Source: Corynebacterium sp. CNCTC7651
GTDB taxonomy: Bacteria; Actinomycetota; Actinomycetes; Mycobacteriales; Mycobacteriaceae
NCBI RefSeq assembly: GCF_021496665.1
Contig: NZ_CP071246.1
Span: forward strand, 2,356,001-2,420,000
DNA: 64,000 nt
Direction: 5' to 3'
Shown: piece after piece, positions 49,829 to 58,780 of the stretch
How the letters are laid out: each line of letters opens with the position of its first letter
Numbering within the stretch: the stretch's first letter is position 1
Made by a program: the position numbers and the translations under genes
The notes under the pieces: model-generated
The model's input: the letters and a program-made list of their open reading frames with translations, nothing else
Databases searched by the model: none
Told to the model about the DNA's origin: nothing

Positions 49829-50817
49829 AAGCCAGCTGCGAGCACTTCGGGTTGAACCCGAGCACCTACAAGCATGCGTGCCGGCGGTTAAAGTACCCGA
49901 CGTCGAAGCGCAAAGCTGCCGCAGCGGCGGTCATCGCGGTGTCGAAAGCGAGCAACGGCATCTACGGCTACCGCAGGATCTTGGCGCTGTGCAGGCAAAA
50001 CGGGTGGACGATAGGTGAGAAAACAGTACGCGCCATCATGTACGAAGAAAACCTCACCCCGAAGTCCAAGCGCGCCATGAGGTACCGCTCCTACAAAGGA
50101 GAAAACGCCCACCGGCCGGCGAATAAGCTGCTCATCGGGGACCTGGATGAAGCAGCGGCCGCAGATGTCGTTGTCTCGCAGGGCTACTCGCGCGAAGCAC
50201 GCAGGCGTCGCGCTGCCCTTGAGCCCGACTTGGTTCACGACTTCTACGCCGATAAACCGAACGAGAAGTTCGGCACCGACGTCACTGAGTTCGCCTGCCG
50301 AGACGGCAAGGTCTTCTTCAGCCCCCTGATCGACTTCCATGACAATCTGCCCGTCGTCTATACCATGAGCACCAGCCCGAACGCCGCGCTGACGAACACC
50401 ATGCTGGAGGCTGCGTTGGCAACCTTCCAGCCCGGAACCAAGCCGGTCATCCACTCCGACCGCGGGTGGGCCTACCGCCACCCGGAATGGGTCGGCATGC
50501 TCACCGACCCCACCCACGACCAGGCAGCATGCGACACCTGCGACCCGGGCAAACCCTGCGACAACGCCTGGGTTGCAATCCCATCGTTGTCGCGAGTCGG
50601 CAAAAGCGGCGATAACGCCAGGGTGGAAGGATTCTTCGGCCTGCTCAAAAGGGAGCTCTACGCCGCCGGAATTAACTCCGAAAAGATGGGCACCGAGGAC
50701 TTCATGGACTATCTTGAAACCCACCTGGACTGGTTCGTCTACGAAAGGCTCACCACACACCCAGGTAAGGGCTACACAACCCTGGCAGAGCGACGCGCTC
50801 TAGCCACAGCTACCTAA
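49750..50817 (+). CDS. IS3-family transposase OrfB
   Basis: The integrase-core domain has the DDE residues in KFGTDVTEF, VIHSDRGWAY and NARVEGFFGLLKREL. The first own start would be GTG at 49777. The frame is coding from about 49750, which suggests an OrfA-OrfB fusion through -1 frameshifting. An insert before the last catalytic residue contains three cysteines (CDTCDPGKPC), not usual in IS3 transposases. The frame appears intact and possibly active. Confidence 0.85.
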   Translation, partial: SPSPETFDSVVVAQAVQRLRAHGYQVKASCEHFGLNPSTYKHACRRLKYPTSKRKAAAAAVIAVSKASNGIYGYRRILALCRQNGWTIGEKTVRAIMYEENLTPKSKRAMRYRSYKGENAHRPANKLLIGDLDEAAAADVVVSQGYSREARRRRAALEPDLVHDFYADKPNEKFGTDVTEFACRDGKVFFSPLIDFHDNLPVVYTMSTSPNAALTNTMLEAALATFQPGTKPVIHSDRGWAYRHPEWVGMLTDPTHDQAACDTCDPGKPCDNAWVAIPSLSRVGKSGDNARVEGFFGLLKRELYAAGINSEKMGTEDFMDYLETHLDWFVYERLTTHPGKGYTTLAERRALATAT

Positions 50818-50910
50818 CAAACACGACTAGATGGCCACAGAGGTTCACAGGAAAGCCGCAGTCCCTTTTTAGGGCCTTTCTGTAGAACCCCGGTGGATTT
50901 CTGCAGCAGA

Positions 50911-50966
50911 GGGCCCGCGAGCCGGAGCGGGACGCCCGCGCATAGGCCCGCGAGCCGGAGCGGGGC
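50911..50966. repeat. two direct repeats of about 19 bp
   Basis: GCCCGCGAGCCGGAGCGGG occurs twice, about 34 bp apart, between the insertion sequence and the wzt stop. Each copy can form a hairpin, so the pair may terminate wzt transcripts. Confidence 0.55.
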
Positions 50967-50972
50967 CCGCGC

Positions 50973-51788
50973 TCAGACCCGGGCGCCAGGTCCCGCCGCG
51001 GTGGGGCCGTGGAAGCGGTCCACCAGCTCGGCGACGTACTGGCCGGCCTCGGGGCCCTCGTAGGCCTCCACCACGTCCGCGACCAGCCCGGCCTGGCGGA
51101 TCTCGCCCTTGTCCACCCACAGCGCGGTGTTGCAGAGCTGGGCGAGGAAGTCGTTGGAGTGGGAGGCGAACACGAGAATGCCGGAACGCTCCACCATCTC
51201 GGCGAGGCGCACGCGGGCTTTGTTCATGAATGCGGCGTCGACGGCTCCGATGCCTTCGTCGAGAAGCAAAATCTCCGGCTCGATGGAGGTGACCACCCCG
51301 AGGGCGAGGCGCACGCGCATGCCGGTGGAGTAGGTGCGCAGGGGCATGTTGAGGTAGTCGCCGAGCTCGGAGAAGTCCGCGATCTCGTCGATTTTGGATT
51401 TCATCTGCTTGCGCGTCTGGCCGAGGAAGAGGCCGCGGATGATGATGTTCTCGTAGCCCGAGATCTCCGGGTCCATGCCCACGCCGAGGTCGAAGACGGG
51501 GGCGACGCGGCCGCGGACGAGCGCGGTGCCGCGGGTCGGCTCGTAGATGCCGCTGAGCAGGCGCAACAGCGTGGACTTGCCGGCGCCGTTGTGGCCGACA
51601 AGGCCCACGCGGTCACCCTCGCGAAGGTGCAGGTTGATGTCACGCAGCGCCTCGACGACGACGGTGTTGGAGGCGTTCTTGCCAATGCGGCCGCCGGCCG
51701 TGGCCATCATGGCCTTCTTCAGGGAGCGTGACTTTGCGTCGAAGATAGGGAAATCCACGCAGGCGTTGTAGGTGTCAATGGAAACCAT
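50973..51788 (-). CDS. wzt: galactan exporter ATPase (Wzt-like)
   Basis: This 271-residue ABC ATPase has Walker A GHNGAGKST (65-73), signature STGM (in TYSTGMRVRLALG), Walker B EILLLDEGIG and the switch histidine in ASHSN. It lacks the C-terminal carbohydrate-binding domain of long Wzt proteins. It powers export of the lipid-linked galactan together with Wzm, matching Rv3781. It has a strong ribosome site (GGAG) and follows wzm after 30 nt. Confidence 0.92.
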   Translation of the reverse strand: MVSIDTYNACVDFPIFDAKSRSLKKAMMATAGGRIGKNASNTVVVEALRDINLHLREGDRVGLVGHNGAGKSTLLRLLSGIYEPTRGTALVRGRVAPVFDLGVGMDPEISGYENIIIRGLFLGQTRKQMKSKIDEIADFSELGDYLNMPLRTYSTGMRVRLALGVVTSIEPEILLLDEGIGAVDAAFMNKARVRLAEMVERSGILVFASHSNDFLAQLCNTALWVDKGEIRQAGLVADVVEAYEGPEAGQYVAELVDRFHGPTAAGPGARV

Positions 51789-51818
51789 GTCGATCCTTTT
51801 CTCCTGTGGCCTGCCCGG

Positions 51819-52706
51819 TTACACCCAGTAGGGGACGCGGAAGCGCATCTGCTTCATGGCGAACAGCGTGATCACTAGGCCCACCGCGGTGCAGCCGAGG
51901 ACAATCCACCAGTGGTAGTCCGCCAGCGGACGGCCGATCAGCGGGGCGCGGACAATCTCCAGGTAGTGGTACAGCGGGTTGATCTCCGCAAGCAGTGCGC
52001 GCTGCGCCACCTCGCCGCCCTGGGCTTTCAAGGTCTCGGTGGTCCAGACGATCGGCGTGACGTAGAAGAGCAGCTGCACCAGCGCCTCCAGCAGCGGGGC
52101 AACGTCGCGGTAGCGGGTGGCGATGATGCCGAACAGCATGGCCACCCACACGCCGTTAAGCACCAACAGCAGCAGCGCCGGCACGGCCAGGAGCGTGTGC
52201 ACGGTCAGCGGGATGCGGAAGATGATCACCAGGATCAGCCAGATCACCATGTTGTGCGCGAAGAACAGCAGCTGGCGCCACACCAGGCGGTACACGTGCA
52301 CGCTGAGCGCGGAGGGGAGCTGCTTGATCAGCCCCTCGTTCTCAATGAACACGTTGGAGCCCTCTTTGATGCAGCCGGAGATGAAACCCCACACGATGAA
52401 GCCGACGGTGACGTGCGGCAGGAAGTTCGCCACGTCGATCTGGAACAGCATGGAGTACAACAGGCCAAGCGCCAGCGACATCACGCCGGTGGCGATGGTG
52501 ATCCACAGCGGCCCGAGCGTGGAGCGGCGGTAGCGCTGCTTGATGTCTTGCCAGCCCAGCTGGAGCCACAGTTCGTGCTGGCCCCACCCGCGCACAAGGT
52601 CGCCCCAGGCCATGCCCCAAGATTTGGACTTGGATGGCGGCGTGGCGTCCCCCGGCGCACTGGTCATGCGGGCGGCGTCGGCCCGGAGCTTTTCAAGATC
52701 CTGCAC
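51819..52706 (-). CDS. wzm: galactan exporter permease (Wzm-like)
   Basis: This ABC-2 type permease has about 295 residues and six helices. The coupling region LGWQDIKQRYRRSTLGPLW and the C-terminal NPLYHYLEIVRAPLIG are family hallmarks. It matches Rv3783. The GTG at 52706 was preferred over the GTG at 52715, because TAGGGT ends exactly 7 nt before it (leaderless). It is the first gene of the wzm-wzt pair. Confidence 0.92.
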   Translation of the reverse strand: MQDLEKLRADAARMTSAPGDATPPSKSKSWGMAWGDLVRGWGQHELWLQLGWQDIKQRYRRSTLGPLWITIATGVMSLALGLLYSMLFQIDVANFLPHVTVGFIVWGFISGCIKEGSNVFIENEGLIKQLPSALSVHVYRLVWRQLLFFAHNMVIWLILVIIFRIPLTVHTLLAVPALLLLVLNGVWVAMLFGIIATRYRDVAPLLEALVQLLFYVTPIVWTTETLKAQGGEVAQRALLAEINPLYHYLEIVRAPLIGRPLADYHWWIVLGCTAVGLVITLFAMKQMRFRVPYWV

Positions 52707-52833
52707 GGATTTCACCCTAGCGCTCGCGGGCGGGATTTCCGGGATCGGCCCGAGCTGGCGGTATGCGTGGGTGGGGGGCAGCGTGCATAATTGGGATTCA
52801 ATTCGGTCCGAGACGGCGAGGAGGGGAAGCGGC

Positions 52834-54108
52834 GTGTCCTACGACGTAGCGGGTGTGCGCGGGCTCTACACCTCGCTTTCGGACGGGTGGATTTACCTCA
52901 ACGCCCACGACACCCCCCAGATTCCCGAGCGGGTCTCATCCGCAGTTGCGCGCAGCTTCCGCATGTCCGCGGCCGTGCCCCCGCCGGAGCCGTCGCGCGG
53001 TACCCACGTGCGCGAGGCGGTTGGCCGGCCGGAGGGTGAGGCGTTCTTGGCGGATGCCCGCGCCGCCGTGGCCGATCTGGCCGGCGTGAGCCCGGAGCGC
53101 GTGGTGCTGGGCCCGAGCCTGCCCGCGCTGTACATGGCGCTGACCGCCGCGATGCGCCCGCTGTACCGCCACAACTCCTCCATCGTCCTGAACAACGTGG
53201 ATCGGCCCGCGCTGAACACCGTGCTCACCAGGGCGAACGCTGAGGTCCGCTGGGCGCAGGCTGACCTTGCCACGGGCGAGCTCCCCGCCTGGCAGTACGA
53301 CGGGTTGGTGGACGGCTCCACCCGCCTCGTCTCCATCCCCGCCGCGCATGCGCAGCTGGGCACGGTGGTTGCGGTGCGCGACATTGTGGACCGGGTCCAG
53401 GGCCGCTCCAGGGCTTGGGTGCTTGTCGACGCTTCTTCGTACGCCCCCTACCGCCTCATCACCTTCGATGATTGGCGGGCCGACATCGTTGCATTGGACG
53501 TGGCTGAACTGGGCGGGCCGCGCGTTGCCGCGCTGGTGTTCCGGGACGAGGCAATGCTGCGCCGCTTGGACGCGGAGTTGTTGGCCGCCCCGCAGCTCAC
53601 GGTGTCTGAGGGTTTGGCCGGCGGCGTGTCCGCGGCCGTGGACCACTACGCGTCCCTGGCTGGCGTTGGCGCGGGTGCCGGCGGCGGCGCAGTGGGTGCT
53701 TCTGGCGTAGCGGGCGCGAACGGCAGCCCGCGCCAATCCCGCCGCGCGCGCCTGGCCATCTCCATGAACGAGATGTCCGTATATATGGAGTCGCTCCGCG
53801 AAGACTTGGAGACGTTCCTGGGCACCCTGCCGGTGGTGCACATCGTGGGCATTACCGGCGAGGCCGCCGAGCACGCGGACGCGGACCGCATCCCGCGCCT
53901 GACTTTCGGCGTGCGCGGAGTGCCCTCGGCCACGGTGCTGCAGCGTTTGGTTGCGAACGGGATGGTTGCTACGGAGGCGTCGGCAAGCACCCTGCTCCAA
54001 GACATGGGTGTGTTTGAGATGGGCGGCGCGGTGACCGTGGGGCTCGCGCCGTTCAACACCCAGGCGGACATTGTGCAGCTGACGCGCACGGTGGCCAGCC
54101 TGGCGTAG
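52834..54108 (+). CDS. class V aminotransferase-like protein (Rv3778c type)
   Basis: This fold type I PLP-like protein has 424 residues. Its place beside wzm and the quinone oxidoreductase matches Rv3778c. The cofactor region reads DIVALDVAELGGPRVAALVF, where class V enzymes normally have a lysine shortly before GGP or GP. No lysine is seen there, so PLP binding may be lost. A Gly/Ala-rich insert is near 280-305. The GTG start has a purine-rich ribosome site (GAGGAGGGG). The function is unknown. Confidence 0.75.
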   Translation: MSYDVAGVRGLYTSLSDGWIYLNAHDTPQIPERVSSAVARSFRMSAAVPPPEPSRGTHVREAVGRPEGEAFLADARAAVADLAGVSPERVVLGPSLPALYMALTAAMRPLYRHNSSIVLNNVDRPALNTVLTRANAEVRWAQADLATGELPAWQYDGLVDGSTRLVSIPAAHAQLGTVVAVRDIVDRVQGRSRAWVLVDASSYAPYRLITFDDWRADIVALDVAELGGPRVAALVFRDEAMLRRLDAELLAAPQLTVSEGLAGGVSAAVDHYASLAGVGAGAGGGAVGASGVAGANGSPRQSRRARLAISMNEMSVYMESLREDLETFLGTLPVVHIVGITGEAAEHADADRIPRLTFGVRGVPSATVLQRLVANGMVATEASASTLLQDMGVFEMGGAVTVGLAPFNTQADIVQLTRTVASLA

Positions 54109-54139
54109 GCGGGGCCAGGCCGATGGCCCCGGCCCGGGA

Positions 54140-55123
54140 CTAAACCTCCGCGACCTCGAGGACGAGCTTGCCGGTGTTGTCGCCGGAATCCATGCGCTCG
54201 TGGGCTTTTGCGGCGTCGGCAAGCGGGAACGTGCCCGTGATGGTGGGCTTGACCTGGCCAGATTCAATGAGCGGCCAGACGTGCTCCACGGTGGAGGCGA
54301 CGATGTCCGCCTTCATCGGGCGCGGGCGGGCGCGCAGCGTGGTGGCGTGGAGGGACTGGCGGCGCGGCATCATGCGGCCCAGGCTAATTTCGCCCTTCGG
54401 GCCGCCCTGCAGCGCGATGACCACGATCTGCCCGTCCAGCGCGAGCGCCTTCACGTTTGGCTCCAGGTACGGCCCGCCGACCACGTCCAGGATCACGTCC
54501 GCCCAGCCCTTGAGCTCCTCGGCGAACTCCTGCTCCTTGTAGTTGATGGTGATGTCCGCGCCAAGTTCCTTGCAGTACTCCAGCTTCTCCGCGCTTCCGG
54601 CGGTGGTGGCAACCTCGCAGCCCAGCGCCTTACACAGCTGGATGGCGAAGGAGCCGATGCCACCGGAGCCGCCGTGGATGAGCACCTTCTTCGGGCTGCC
54701 GTCCGCGTGCGGCTCGTGCACGCCGGCCAGCATGCCCAGGTTGGACCACACGGTGCAGGCCACCTCGACTACGCCGGCGAGTTCCGTGAGGGTGAGGTTT
54801 GCTGGCCTGGGCATGAGCTGGCCCTCCGGGACCGCGACGTACTCTGCGTAACCGCCGCCTGCCAGCAGGCAGCCCACTTCCTCGCCCTTCTCGCGGCCCG
54901 TGGTGCCGGGGTCTTCGATCACGCCGGCGCACTCGAGGCCGATAATCTCGGATTCGCCCTTCGGCGGCGGGTACTTGCCCTCCGCCTGGACAAGGTCTGC
55001 GCGGTTCACGCCGGCAGCGACAATCTTGACCAGTACCTCCCCGTCCTGCAGCTCTGGGGTGGGTACGTCCTGCAGTTCGAGGGAGCGGGGGTTTTCAGCG
55101 TCAGTGATTTGGATAGCCTTCAT
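54140..55123 (-). CDS. NADPH:quinone oxidoreductase, MDR superfamily
   Basis: This 327-residue protein belongs to the QOR/PIG3 type. The N-terminal GroES-like domain holds GVNRADLVQAEGKYPPPKG. The nucleotide site is VLIHGGSGGIGSFAIQL, followed by TTAGSAEKL. No zinc ligands are visible, as expected for quinone reductases. It corresponds to Rv3777. TACCCT ends 7 nt before the ATG. It converges on the aminotransferase-like gene. Confidence 0.88.
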   Translation of the reverse strand: MKAIQITDAENPRSLELQDVPTPELQDGEVLVKIVAAGVNRADLVQAEGKYPPPKGESEIIGLECAGVIEDPGTTGREKGEEVGCLLAGGGYAEYVAVPEGQLMPRPANLTLTELAGVVEVACTVWSNLGMLAGVHEPHADGSPKKVLIHGGSGGIGSFAIQLCKALGCEVATTAGSAEKLEYCKELGADITINYKEQEFAEELKGWADVILDVVGGPYLEPNVKALALDGQIVVIALQGGPKGEISLGRMMPRRQSLHATTLRARPRPMKADIVASTVEHVWPLIESGQVKPTITGTFPLADAAKAHERMDSGDNTGKLVLEVAEV

Positions 55124-55186
55124 GCGCCCCAGGGTAGTGGAGCAAATGGGGTGCGCGTGGGGCTGTACTGTAGACTTTTCCGAGTT

Positions 55187-55274
<88 letters not shown>

Positions 55275-55320
55275 ATTAACTTTGCGGTGCAGGGCGTGGG
55301 CACCCTGCCTGCGGGCGCAG

Positions 55321-55836
55321 CTACGCCAGCTCTTCCGGGAACAGCTCCGGCATGGTGTGGAACTGGCGCTCACCGTCAAAGTCGCTGGCCACGCCGCGCA
55401 GGATCTCAATCGCGCGTTTGGTCGCCGGGCGGTTCTGGCCGGCGACAACCTGGATCTTCTCAATCGGGAACTGGCCACGCACCTGCACCACTGCGGAGCT
55501 GTCGGTGCGCTGCGCAAATTTCTCACCCAGCAGGCCCGGAACTTCGTCGAGGGTTTCCACGGACTGCACGTCGGTGCCCGCGCCGGAGCGGTCGCTCAGG
55601 CGCCAGTTTCCCTCAATCTCGCCCAGCGGCACGCCCAGCAGCACAATGTTGTCGCCCGCCTGGCCCAACGCGTAGGACTTCGGGGTGAGGTAAAACGGCA
55701 CGGATCCGCTGTCGCCCGCGAGGGGGCCGGCGGTGAGGGAGTCTAGGTCCGCGGGGAACCAGACGAGCCAGTTAGCAGTGTCGGAGTGGTCTCCGCGTGC
55801 GGAGAAACCGGAGTTCAGCCAGGTGTTGAGTTTCAT
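55321..55836 (-). CDS. hypothetical protein, 171 residues
   Basis: It is not recognised. It is a soluble, mixed alpha/beta protein beginning MKLNTWLNSGFSARGD, with no signal peptide or clear motif. It lies between two tRNA-Ser genes on the opposite strand. TATACT (complement of 55844-55849) ends 7 nt before the ATG, a near-consensus leaderless promoter, so the gene is likely real and well expressed. Confidence 0.65.
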   Translation of the reverse strand: MKLNTWLNSGFSARGDHSDTANWLVWFPADLDSLTAGPLAGDSGSVPFYLTPKSYALGQAGDNIVLLGVPLGEIEGNWRLSDRSGAGTDVQSVETLDEVPGLLGEKFAQRTDSSAVVQVRGQFPIEKIQVVAGQNRPATKRAIEILRGVASDFDGERQFHTMPELFPEELA

Positions 55837-55944
55837 GTGCCCGAGTATACGGACGATTGTTGTGCCGGTGCCGGGCCAAATTCGCTGCTCGCCCGCTCGC
55901 GGTTTGGTTGCTAAACGGGGGTGCTCTAGACTTAATCGAGGTCT

Positions 55945-56035
55945 GGAGACGTGCCAGAGTGGCCGAATGGGGCTCCCTGCTAAGGAGTTGCCCTCTTGAC
56001 GAGGGCCGCAGGTTCAAATCCTGTCGTCTCCGCCA
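55945..56035 (+). tRNA. tRNA-Ser (anticodon GCU)
   Basis: It is 91 nt including CCA. GGAGACG pairs with CGTCTCC, the anticodon loop is CTGCTAA, and the long variable arm CCCTCTTGACGAGGG is present. A TAGACT box lies about 14 nt upstream. The next tRNA begins after one base, so the two are co-transcribed. Confidence 0.95.
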
Positions 56036-56036
56036 C

Positions 56037-56112
56037 GCGCCCGTAGCTCAACGGATAGAGCATCTGACTACGGATCAGAAGGTTGGGGGTTCGAATCCCT
56101 CCGGGCGCACCA
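56037..56112 (+). tRNA. tRNA-Arg (anticodon ACG), copy 1
   Basis: It is 76 nt with CCA. GCGCCCG pairs with CGGGCGC, and the anticodon loop CTACGGA carries ACG (wobble A expected to become inosine). The sequence is identical to the copy at 58675-58750. Confidence 0.96.
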
Positions 56113-56115
56113 GTT

Positions 56116-56143
56116 AAAAGTCCTGCTCAGCGGGGCTTTTCTT
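56116..56143 (+). terminator. tRNA operon terminator
   Basis: AAAAGTCC pairs with GGGGCTTTT across an 8-nt loop, followed by a T-rich run. A CGTCGANAAGC motif (reversed, 56144-56154) abuts it. Confidence 0.75.
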
Positions 56144-56263
56144 GCTTTTCGACGCTCGCTTGTCGCGCCCCGTTGGCTCCGATCTCTCGCTCTGCCGGGG
56201 CACACATCGGTAGGCGGACGGCAAAACGTGCCCGCCGAAGCAGGGGCGCGAATCAGTCGTTTC

Positions 56264-58408
56264 TTAAGCGGTCGGCTCGCCGAGTCGCGTTGTGGTGATG
56301 ACCGGGACCTCGACCGGAGCAACCTTGGGGCTGCAGGTCATGGCCACCGCGAAAATGGTGGCTGCGAGGGCAACGCCCACAATCCCGCCCCCGACTGCGG
56401 TGATTTGCTCCGGGGCAATGCCGAATTGGCCAACGATGTCGTTGAAAGCGCCCGCGGCGATGGCCGCGGAGTTATCCAGCGCCGGCAGGTTCAGCGTCTG
56501 TGCGAGAGCGACCGGGATCATCAATGCCAGCGGAATGCCCAGGGCAGCAAGGGAGGCGATGCAGCGCGGGTCCGAAAGACCGCCGGTTGCCGCGTTCACG
56601 CCGTCTCCATCCTTGCCCTGGCTCCTGCTCCGGCCCGGGAACACGCTGCCCGAAGCTTGCACAGCGCCGGGCTGGACAACACCGTTGCCGGAGACTGCGC
56701 CGGGCTGGACAACACCGTTGCCGGAGACCGCGCCCGGATAAACAACGCCGTTGCCAGCGACGTGGTTGCCGGACCCGTTGTTGCTGGCGTTGCCAGTTGC
56801 GACGACGGCACTCGGGTGGATCACGCCATTGCCAGTGACAATGGGGTTAGCGTTGCCCGTGACAACCGCGGAGTTGTTGGATGCGTTATTGCTGCCGTTG
56901 CCAGTGGCAATAACTGCACTCGGCTGCACCACGCCGTTGCCGGTGACATTGGCGCTGTTGTTGGAACCATTGTTGTTCGCGTTTCCGGTCACCACCGGGT
57001 TCACGTTGCCGGTAACCACAACGGCGCTCGGTTGCACCACGCCGTTGCCGCTGACAGTCGCACTGTTGTTGGAGCCGTTGTCGCGGATGTCTACCTGCAC
57101 GGTCGGGTTGGCGTTGCCCGTCACCTGGACGGTGTTGTTGGAGCCGTTGTCGCGGATGTCCACCTGCACGGTCGGGTTCGCGTTATTGGTGATCGCCACG
57201 CTCGGGTTGGCGTTGTTGGTGATAATCACATTCGGGTTGCCGTTGTTGGAACCGTTGCCGGTGATGTTGACGGCACTCGGGTGCACTTCAACGCGCACCA
57301 GTCCGCCGCCACCGCCGGTCAGTCCACCAAGGAGGCCGCCGATAACGTTGCCTGCGGTCCCCGCGATGTCCTTGCCGTCCGTCTTCGGGTTCAGCGCCTT
57401 GATCGGCAGAGTGCGGTTGTAGGTCTCCGCGCCCTTGGAGAACGTGACGGGGATGTCTTTCTCGTCACCGCTGGAGAAGGTGGCGGGAGCCTTGATCACG
57501 ATCGTGCCGTTCTCCACGGCTACATCCCACCCGACGGTGCCGATGTTGTCGAAGCCTTGGCGCTTCACCACGGTCACGCCCGCCGGCACGGTCCAGTCGT
57601 CCACAGCCTTGGACTGGCCCTTCTCAAAGTCGACTGTCTTGCGTCCTTCGCCCAACCAAGGCATATCCTTAGCCCACTCTGGCGGAATTTCCTCGTCCAC
57701 GACGTTCACGCGCAGCGTGGTGGTGTACGCGGAACGGCCTGGTTCCGTCACGCGCACTGCGATGTCAACCGGGCCGGTCTTGAACGCGGTGCCGGATTGC
57801 GGGCGGCGAAGCACCAGCGTGCCGCCATCGTTGCGGAAACCCCAGTTGAAAATGGTGTTCGTCGTCGGTTCCACCCTGGTGTTCGGGTCCAGGGAAAGCT
57901 GCTGGATCTTCGCCTCGTTGGCGTTCCAGAAGTTTTCGGTGGTGTAGCGCTGGTTGAACTTTTCGCGGTCCACAGGCGCCGGCGCGCTGGACGGCGCCGG
58001 GTCGGTGTTCACATCGACCACGTTCACCCGCAGGGAGGTGTTGAACGCCGCCCCGTTCGCTGGGGTAACTCGCACCGGAATATCCACGTTGCCGGTCTTG
58101 AACGCGGTGGATGACCTTGGGCGGATAAGGTACAGCGTGCCGTTATCGTTGCGGAAGGTCCAGTTGAAGATCGTGTTCGTGGTGGGCTGCACGATGTCGC
58201 CCGGCTCTAGGGCGAGCCCCTGCACCGCAGCCTCGTTCTTCCGCCAGAAATTGTCGGTGTTGTACCGCGCACCGAAATCACCGGCCGTCACAGCCGCGGC
58301 AACCGGCAGGAACCCAGCCTCCGGCACGGTCACTAGCGGGGCGACGAGGGCGAGGGACAGCGCACTCGCCGCAACAACGATGCGGCGCGGGCGGACGGCT
58401 TTAGCCAT
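56264..58408 (-). CDS. exported protein with tandem domains and an Asn/Gly repeat region
   Basis: The protein has 714 residues. A signal peptide spans about 1-40. Two tandem domains of about 105 residues (about 40-145 and 150-255) share NTDNFW/TTENFW, PTTNTIFNW, FRNDNGTL and RVNVVD; a third unrelated beta-rich domain spans about 260-365. Residues about 395-600 are an Asn/Gly/Val repeat region built from GNGVVQPSAV, TGNANPTV and RDNGSNN words. Two hydrophobic segments near the C-terminus (SLAALGIPLALMIPVALAQ; GIVGVALAATIFAVAM) should anchor it in the membrane. No family is recognised; a surface spacer or adhesin is plausible. It has a canonical ribosome site (AAGGAG), unlike its leaderless neighbours. 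Confidence 0.75.
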   Translation of the reverse strand: MAKAVRPRRIVVAASALSLALVAPLVTVPEAGFLPVAAAVTAGDFGARYNTDNFWRKNEAAVQGLALEPGDIVQPTTNTIFNWTFRNDNGTLYLIRPRSSTAFKTGNVDIPVRVTPANGAAFNTSLRVNVVDVNTDPAPSSAPAPVDREKFNQRYTTENFWNANEAKIQQLSLDPNTRVEPTTNTIFNWGFRNDGGTLVLRRPQSGTAFKTGPVDIAVRVTEPGRSAYTTTLRVNVVDEEIPPEWAKDMPWLGEGRKTVDFEKGQSKAVDDWTVPAGVTVVKRQGFDNIGTVGWDVAVENGTIVIKAPATFSSGDEKDIPVTFSKGAETYNRTLPIKALNPKTDGKDIAGTAGNVIGGLLGGLTGGGGGLVRVEVHPSAVNITGNGSNNGNPNVIITNNANPSVAITNNANPTVQVDIRDNGSNNTVQVTGNANPTVQVDIRDNGSNNSATVSGNGVVQPSAVVVTGNVNPVVTGNANNNGSNNSANVTGNGVVQPSAVIATGNGSNNASNNSAVVTGNANPIVTGNGVIHPSAVVATGNASNNGSGNHVAGNGVVYPGAVSGNGVVQPGAVSGNGVVQPGAVQASGSVFPGRSRSQGKDGDGVNAATGGLSDPRCIASLAALGIPLALMIPVALAQTLNLPALDNSAAIAAGAFNDIVGQFGIAPEQITAVGGGIVGVALAATIFAVAMTCSPKVAPVEVPVITTTRLGEPTA

Positions 58409-58674
58409 GGAGAGCTCCTTGCGTAGATGGGGCGCCCCAGCCGGCACGTGGCCCGCAGATGCGCAGTAAACATTCGGTCTCATTGAGGTAACGGGACCAA
58501 GTCTTGCACCGCCAACGCCCCGCTCCCCGTCGCGACACGTTTCAAACCTCAAGCATGTCCCACATCCCACACCCGACGAACGCCCACCTAACCTGCGATT
58601 TTGTCCCTCCCCGCACTAAGGTGTAAGGTTCTACCTCGTTGTTAACGCAAGGTTTACCAAGCGTGGCACGGAAT
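58409..58674. other. intergenic region between the repeat-protein gene and tRNA-Arg copy 2
   Basis: It should hold the promoter of the minus-strand gene and the tRNA promoter. I see no gene, repeat or clear regulator site in it. Confidence 0.4.
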
Positions 58675-58750
58675 GCGCCCGTAGCTCAACGGATAGAGCA
58701 TCTGACTACGGATCAGAAGGTTGGGGGTTCGAATCCCTCCGGGCGCACCA
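58675..58750 (+). tRNA. tRNA-Arg (anticodon ACG), copy 2
   Basis: It is identical over all 76 nt to the tRNA at 56037-56112. It stands alone, without a preceding tRNA-Ser. Confidence 0.96.
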
Positions 58751-58753
58751 ACC

Positions 58754-58780
58754 AAAAGCCCTGCTCAGCGGGGCTTTTTT
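58754..58780 (+). terminator. terminator after tRNA-Arg copy 2
   Basis: AAAAGCCC pairs with GGGGCTTTT, followed by TT. It is nearly the same hairpin as after copy 1 and is again directly followed by a reversed CGTCGANAAGC motif (58781-58791). Confidence 0.8.

Larger units (their letters stand above)
49073..50904 (+). mobile_element. IS3-family insertion sequence with long inverted ends
   Basis: The ends form an imperfect inverted repeat of about 65 bp (left CTGTAGAGATCCACCGGG; right, reversed, CTGCAGAAATCCACCGGG; inner shared block GCTTTCCTGTGAACC). The element begins TG and ends CA. Two frames are joined by a likely -1 frameshift. It lies between the DUF559-like gene and wzt and does not break a recognisable gene. 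No clear target duplication is seen. Confidence 0.85.
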
